Source of the DNA: JAIRQX01 sp031556255
GTDB lineage: Bacteria > Chrysiogenota > Deferribacteres > Deferribacterales > JAISNW01
DNA: 17,155 nucleotides
Assembly (NCBI GenBank): GCA_031556255.1
Contig: JAVBTI010000050.1
Location: 1 to 17,155 of the forward strand
Reading direction: 5' to 3'
Numbering within the stretch: position 1 is the first letter of the stretch; each line of letters begins with the position of its first letter. This document shows, piece after piece, positions 13,859 to 17,155 of this stretch. A program made the position numbers and the translations under genes. The notes beneath the pieces were generated by a model, which worked only from the letters and a program-made list of their open reading frames with translations, made no database searches and was not told where the DNA came from.

Positions 13859-14152
13859 TCAGGCAGAATGCTCTTTTTCAACTGCTTCGGCTTTCTTTTG
13901 AGCTTTGAACTTCTCCATGCATTCGTCAGAGCAGAAGTAGTACACTTTGCCGTAATATTTCAGCCTGTGCTCGCTTCCCTCCTCAACATAAGTTCCACAG
14001 ACCGGGTCTTTTGACATATTTGTCGTATCTATGGCTTTCTTTTCGTCTTTTTCCTCCTTTTTATTAGGAAGAACTTTATTCTTCATCAGAAGAACCAGAA
14101 TACCTATAACAACAATTAAAAATATTAATTTGGATATGGAAAATCCCATCAT
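13859..14152 (-). CDS. Membrane-anchored YHS-domain protein
   Basis: 97 residues. One membrane span at about 5-24 (ISKLIFLIVVIGILVLLM), a short Lys/Glu-rich linker, then a YHS domain at about 47-88: KDPVCGTYV, KYYGKVYYFCSDECMEKF. Cys52, Cys74 and Cys78 are the metal-binding type residues of this family, which also occurs in heavy-metal transport proteins. The two arms of the domain are intact, so metal binding, perhaps copper or another soft metal, is likely but unproven. It starts 2 bp after jag with AGGAG 5 bases before the ATG. It sits where many genomes have mnmE after jag. Confidence 0.88.
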   Translation of the reverse strand: MMGFSISKLIFLIVVIGILVLLMKNKVLPNKKEEKDEKKAIDTTNMSKDPVCGTYVEEGSEHRLKYYGKVYYFCSDECMEKFKAQKKAEAVEKEHSA

Positions 14153-14154
14153 AT

Positions 14155-14865
14155 TTACTCCTTCTCGGGACGACGGCTGCCCGGTTTTCTGTTATTGTCA
14201 TGTCTGCGCGGACCGCGGGACTGTTGCTGCTGTTTGGGTTTTTTGTCCGACATTATGGTAACTGACTTTATCTGTCCGTCGCCATAGCTGACCGTAGAAA
14301 TACCGGGAACCGTCTTGGCAGCAATGTGTATCTCACGGCGCACAATGGTAGCCATGGGGGGCATTTTCGCCGGGCGCCCGTTCTTCTTTACCGACTGCGC
14401 CAGACGGACAGCCTTCTCTTTCAAAGGCGCTATCACACGCTCTCTATAGTTATCAACATCCACAAGAATGCGTATATCCGTTTCATCGTCACATCTCAGA
14501 ACGCGATCCATCAGATATTGCAGACTGTCCAGCGTCAACGCCGATTTTCCAATCAGAAGGTTGGAATCGTCGGATAAAATATTCAGAACACAATCCGGGT
14601 GGAGGTCCTTTGTTTCGATATGATAGTTGTCAAACCCGGCTTTGTTGAGAATTTCTGAAAGATAAAGCTTTGCCTTACGCTTGAGGTATTCGTGATCATC
14701 AAATTTTATCTTAACCTTCGCCGGCTTTCTGCCTATCCCCAGGATACCTTTGGCACCCGGATCTATAACTTCCAGTTCAACGAACTCCCTGGGCACCTGC
14801 TGTTGAATCAGAAACTGGTTTAATATCTCTGCAGGCGAATCGCCGTCCACTTCAAAATATCTCAT
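14155..14865 (-). CDS. jag: Jag/KhpB-type RNA-binding protein
   Basis: 236 residues, with the full Jag order: a Jag N-terminal domain at 1-52 (EVDGDSPAEIL, then GAKGILGIGRKPAKVKI); a KH-II domain at about 60-135, with LLIGKSALTLDSLQYLMDRV as its RNA-binding loop; and an R3H domain at about 138-205, with RREIH carrying the Arg-x3-His pair (Arg186, His190). A basic, Gln- and Arg-rich tail (208-236) is probably disordered. Jag is a cytoplasmic RNA-binding protein commonly encoded next to yidC. The ATG follows GAGGTAGAG. It lies about 50 bp after yidC. Confidence 0.95.
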   Translation of the reverse strand: MRYFEVDGDSPAEILNQFLIQQQVPREFVELEVIDPGAKGILGIGRKPAKVKIKFDDHEYLKRKAKLYLSEILNKAGFDNYHIETKDLHPDCVLNILSDDSNLLIGKSALTLDSLQYLMDRVLRCDDETDIRILVDVDNYRERVIAPLKEKAVRLAQSVKKNGRPAKMPPMATIVRREIHIAAKTVPGISTVSYGDGQIKSVTIMSDKKPKQQQQSRGPRRHDNNRKPGSRRPEKE

Positions 14866-14916
14866 CTCTACCTCAACTCAACTGTATTATTTATAACAGA
14901 CCGCCGCGACATAATC

Positions 14917-16470
14917 TCACTTCACCTTTTTATTTATGACATACTGCTGGGCAATAGACAAGATATTGTTTGTCAGCCAGTAGACAACCAGCCCTGAAGG
15001 GAAGTTCAGGAAAAGGAAAGTAAAAACTATGGGCATGGCCAAAAATATCTTCTGCTGCATCGGATCCGCTGTGGACGGAGTCATCTTCTGCTGGAGAAAC
15101 ATCGTAGCGCCCATCAATATCGGAGTTATATAATAAGGATCCTTCATAGACAGATCAGCAATCCATCCGAAAAAGGGCGCACCTTTGAGCTGAATGGAAA
15201 CCAGCAGCGATTTATAAAGGGCGAAAAAGATCGGAAGCTGCACAAGCATCGGCAGGCAGCCGCTCATGGGGTTGATCTTGTGTTTTTTATAAAGCTCCAT
15301 CGTGGCGGCGTTCATCTTCTGCGGGTCGTTTTTAAACTGCTCCCTGAGTTTCGCCATCTCCGGCTGGAGTTTGGACATACCCCGCATGGATATCATGCTT
15401 TTCAAGGTTAACGGCAAGGTTATAATCTTCACGATAATCGTGAGAATAATAATAGCTATCCCATAGTTATGCACAAAACCATAGGCGAAATTCATGATCT
15501 TTGTCATAGGGATGGCCAGAAAAAAGAACATTCCATAATCTATGCTTTTCTGAAGCTCTATACCGAACGATTTCAGTGCTTCATACTCTTTGGGCCCCAC
15601 GTAAACGCCAAGATCTTTCACACTTTCAGACGCCCCGGGGGCTATTGTCATGCTTCTGTGAAGCCCGGTAAGGGCAGAATTGCCGGTTTTAGTTATATCC
15701 GCATAGTCGAAACCGTCCGCAAAAACCGCGAAAATGAAGTATTTGGATGTATATCCTCCCCAGAGCGGGTGAGACAGGGCGAGAGTTTTTTTAACATCTT
15801 TGGCTTTCTTCTTCTCCGTCTTCCCCTTGCTGTGGATTATCGGCCCGGTGAACACGTAACTGTCGGATTCAAAGCCTTTCCCCAGGTCGGGGCCGACCGT
15901 AACGTTGACAGGCACAGAGCGTATATCGCCGGAAAGATTTTCAACCCAGAGTGTCATAGGTATATAGTACCCTTTTTCCGGCAGAGTGTATTGCTTGGTG
16001 ACGCGCAAAACATCGTTTTCAGCGGTAAAGGTAACAACAGTGCCGTCAGATCCTTTCTCCACCGTATGAGTGTAGCCTGATGCCAATCCGGCGGTGAACG
16101 ACGCATAGTTTAAAGCTTCATTATCCAGACGGATAAATGTGGGCGCCTCGTCAGCCTCCCCCTTGTATGCACGGAGGTTTACAGAACGGATATCGCCGCT
16201 GTTTGCGTCAAAAGATACCGTTAATTCAGGTGTTTCAACTGCAAAGGGAGGGGTATATACCGACGATATGCCGGATGCGGGCGTGTCCACTGGAACTGTG
16301 GCAACAGCGGCGGCATTATCGGGCGTACTTACGGGCGCCTGCGCTGTGGCAGATCTATTATCAACCGTTGTCGCCGGGTTTTTGGGCATGAGGAAATACT
16401 GCCACGCCACAAAAAGAACAGTGCACAGCACAACGGCGAGTATCATTCGAAATTTTGCATCTTTATCCAT
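14917..16470 (-). CDS. yidC: Membrane protein insertase YidC, long Gram-negative form
   Basis: 517 residues. A first membrane helix at about 7-25 (MILAVVLCTVLFVAWQYFL), a Pro/Ala/Thr-rich linker, a periplasmic beta-sandwich domain to about residue 300, then the conserved five-helix core. Core motifs: TLPLTLKSMISMRGMSKLQP with the functional membrane arginine region, KKHKINPMSGCLPMLVQLPI, DLSMKDPYYITPILMGATMF, and the last helix ending FPSGLVVYWLTNNILSIAQQ. YidC inserts and folds inner-membrane proteins alone or with SecYEG. The large periplasmic domain marks a Gram-negative. It starts 5 bp after yidD. Confidence 0.98.
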   Translation of the reverse strand: MDKDAKFRMILAVVLCTVLFVAWQYFLMPKNPATTVDNRSATAQAPVSTPDNAAAVATVPVDTPASGISSVYTPPFAVETPELTVSFDANSGDIRSVNLRAYKGEADEAPTFIRLDNEALNYASFTAGLASGYTHTVEKGSDGTVVTFTAENDVLRVTKQYTLPEKGYYIPMTLWVENLSGDIRSVPVNVTVGPDLGKGFESDSYVFTGPIIHSKGKTEKKKAKDVKKTLALSHPLWGGYTSKYFIFAVFADGFDYADITKTGNSALTGLHRSMTIAPGASESVKDLGVYVGPKEYEALKSFGIELQKSIDYGMFFFLAIPMTKIMNFAYGFVHNYGIAIIILTIIVKIITLPLTLKSMISMRGMSKLQPEMAKLREQFKNDPQKMNAATMELYKKHKINPMSGCLPMLVQLPIFFALYKSLLVSIQLKGAPFFGWIADLSMKDPYYITPILMGATMFLQQKMTPSTADPMQQKIFLAMPIVFTFLFLNFPSGLVVYWLTNNILSIAQQYVINKKVK

Positions 16471-16475
16471 CTATA

Positions 16476-16754
16476 TCAATCCTTTGTTGTTTTAACGGGG
16501 TCGTAACCGCCTGCGGAAAGCGGATTGCAACGCAATATACGCCAAGCGGTAAGCAGGGAACCTTTAATAAAGCCTTTTTTACTGAAAGCCTCAACGGCAT
16601 AGTGGGAACAAGACGGATAGAACCGGCAGCAGTCGCCGATATAAGGAGAAATGCAACGCTGGTAGAGTTTAATTAGAAATACCGCCAGTTTTTTTGGGTG
16701 CAATTTTTTGGCAAAGTCCAGTAAAGTCTTTTTGCAGAGCCGCGAAGTCAGCAT
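16476..16754 (-). CDS. yidD: Membrane protein insertion efficiency factor YidD
   Basis: 92 residues from the ATG at 16754. The family core is intact: FLIKLYQRCISPYIG, CCRFYPSCSHYAVEAFSKKG with the conserved cysteines, and LRCNPLSAGGYDPV. YidD is a small inner-membrane-associated protein that aids YidC. The chosen start gives an 86-bp overlap with rnpA and no clear ribosome site. A TTG at codon 18 would give 75 residues, closer to the typical YidD length, so the start is uncertain. It lies between rnpA and yidC in the classic order. Confidence 0.93.
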   Translation of the reverse strand: MLTSRLCKKTLLDFAKKLHPKKLAVFLIKLYQRCISPYIGDCCRFYPSCSHYAVEAFSKKGFIKGSLLTAWRILRCNPLSAGGYDPVKTTKD

Positions 16755-17031
16755 GGGCGGCTACCGGCAAAGCTATAAACATTATCCAAGCGTTTTGAGG
16801 CAGTAAAATGCGGCATTTTCTGTACAATTCCCGTAATCGGCGTTTCAGCCTGTTTCTGTCCACTGCTAAGGGGGCAACTTTTTTGTTCACCACAAAAGCC
16901 GCTTTCTGGCCGTCACGGAAAACTACCGCCGCCCTGAGAAGAGTACCGTAGTAATGTTTTGCCCCGGAAAAAAGGGCAAAAGTACCCTTTCCGCGCAGGC
17001 GCTGCGACCGGGGAAATCTAGCACGAAACAA
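16669..17031 (-). CDS. rnpA: RNase P protein component
   Basis: 120 residues. RnpA binds the RNase P RNA to process tRNA 5' ends. It has FPRSQRLRGKGTFALFS near the start and the diagnostic RNA-binding motif VNKKVAPLAVDRNRLKRRLR (residues 48-67, RNR at 59-61). The start is TTG at 17029-17031. An in-frame stop lies 11 codons upstream with no ATG, GTG or other TTG between, so this is the only usual initiator ahead of the conserved N-terminus. That start lies inside rpmH, giving a 14-bp overlap, and the 3' end overlaps yidD. Confidence 0.94.
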   Translation of the reverse strand: MFRARFPRSQRLRGKGTFALFSGAKHYYGTLLRAAVVFRDGQKAAFVVNKKVAPLAVDRNRLKRRLRELYRKCRILLPQNAWIMFIALPVAAHADFAALQKDFTGLCQKIAPKKTGGISN

Positions 17032-17146
17032 GTTTCTTGCGGCCTTTAGCCCTTCTTCTTTTCAGTATAAGGCGGCCCCCGCGGGTGCTCATGCGGGCGC
17101 GAAAACCCTGCTTGCGCACTTTTTTAAGTTTGCTGGGTTTCTTCAT
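17018..17146 (-). CDS. rpmH: Large ribosomal subunit protein L34 (start may lie beyond the right edge)
   Basis: 42 residues from the ATG at 17144-17146: KKPSKLKKVRKQGFRARMST, then RRRAKGRKKLVSC. The GFRARM and RRRAKGRKKL motifs identify L34, a small basic ribosomal protein. The first residues look short of the family start (M-K-R-T-x-Q-P-S). The three codons just upstream read Gln-Arg-Thr in frame, so the true start may be one or more codons past the window edge, adding an RT-containing N-terminus. No ribosome site precedes the internal ATG. The gene leads the cluster rpmH-rnpA-yidD-yidC-jag. Confidence 0.9.
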   Translation of the reverse strand: MKKPSKLKKVRKQGFRARMSTRGGRLILKRRRAKGRKKLVSC

Positions 17147-17155
17147 GGTACGTTG

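Noticed and set aside
13597..13908. 103-codon plus-strand open frame across the repeats
   Set aside because: The product is a translation of the hairpin repeats (Arg/Pro/Ser-rich) and then antisense of the YHS gene. Treated as spurious.
1..17155. tRNA or rRNA genes, insertion sequences, integrase
   Set aside because: I found no cloverleaf with a TTCGA-type T-loop, no rRNA-like stretch, and no transposase or integrase motifs on either strand.

Overview
The window looks like chromosome of a Gram-negative, probably anaerobic bacterium. The evidence is a BamD-type outer-membrane lipoprotein, a YidC with a large periplasmic domain, an exported flavoprotein with a Sec signal, and the oxygen-independent (cbiG-containing) corrin route. 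Base composition is moderate, with AT-rich control regions. I cannot name the lineage from sequence alone. Deferribacterota-like anaerobes would fit, but this is only a guess.

Layout. At the left edge is the start of an exported FAD-dependent (flavocytochrome c-like) gene running off the window. Divergent from it, across an AT-rich control region, is a two-gene plus-strand operon with overlapping ends (327-3754). It encodes a secreted LPP20/DUF4384-type protein and a secreted beta-propeller/Ig-like/caspase protein with an intact His-Cys dyad. Convergent to it is a minus-strand pair: an XRE (phage-repressor-like) regulator and a translationally coupled 83-residue protein. The regulator faces a 63-residue GTG-start gene across a 106-bp control region with overlapping divergent promoters and two inverted repeats. 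This small switch-like cassette is followed by about 130 bp of consecutive hairpins.

The rest, apart from the edge repeats, is minus-strand housekeeping. It has glnB-glnA (PII and glutamine synthetase), a nicotinamidase-like hydrolase, and an apparent seven-gene operon fsa-rimO-bamD-cbiF-cbiG-cbiH-cbiJ closed by a terminator. A 348-bp intergenic region holds two copies of a structured repeat. Last comes the rpmH-rnpA-yidD-yidC-jag cluster, extended by a small membrane-anchored YHS-domain gene. rpmH was too short to be obvious and runs close to or off the right edge. This cluster commonly lies near dnaA and the origin, so the origin may be just beyond the right edge (inference).

How the genes work together. 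PII and glutamine synthetase form the nitrogen-assimilation control pair, with both modification tyrosines present (Tyr51, Tyr398). Four cbi genes cover contiguous middle steps of anaerobic cobalamin ring synthesis. The right-hand cluster makes ribosomal protein L34, the RNase P protein and the membrane-insertion machinery. The least-described parts are the secreted caspase operon, with its apparently leaderless start, and the adjacent XRE switch cassette.
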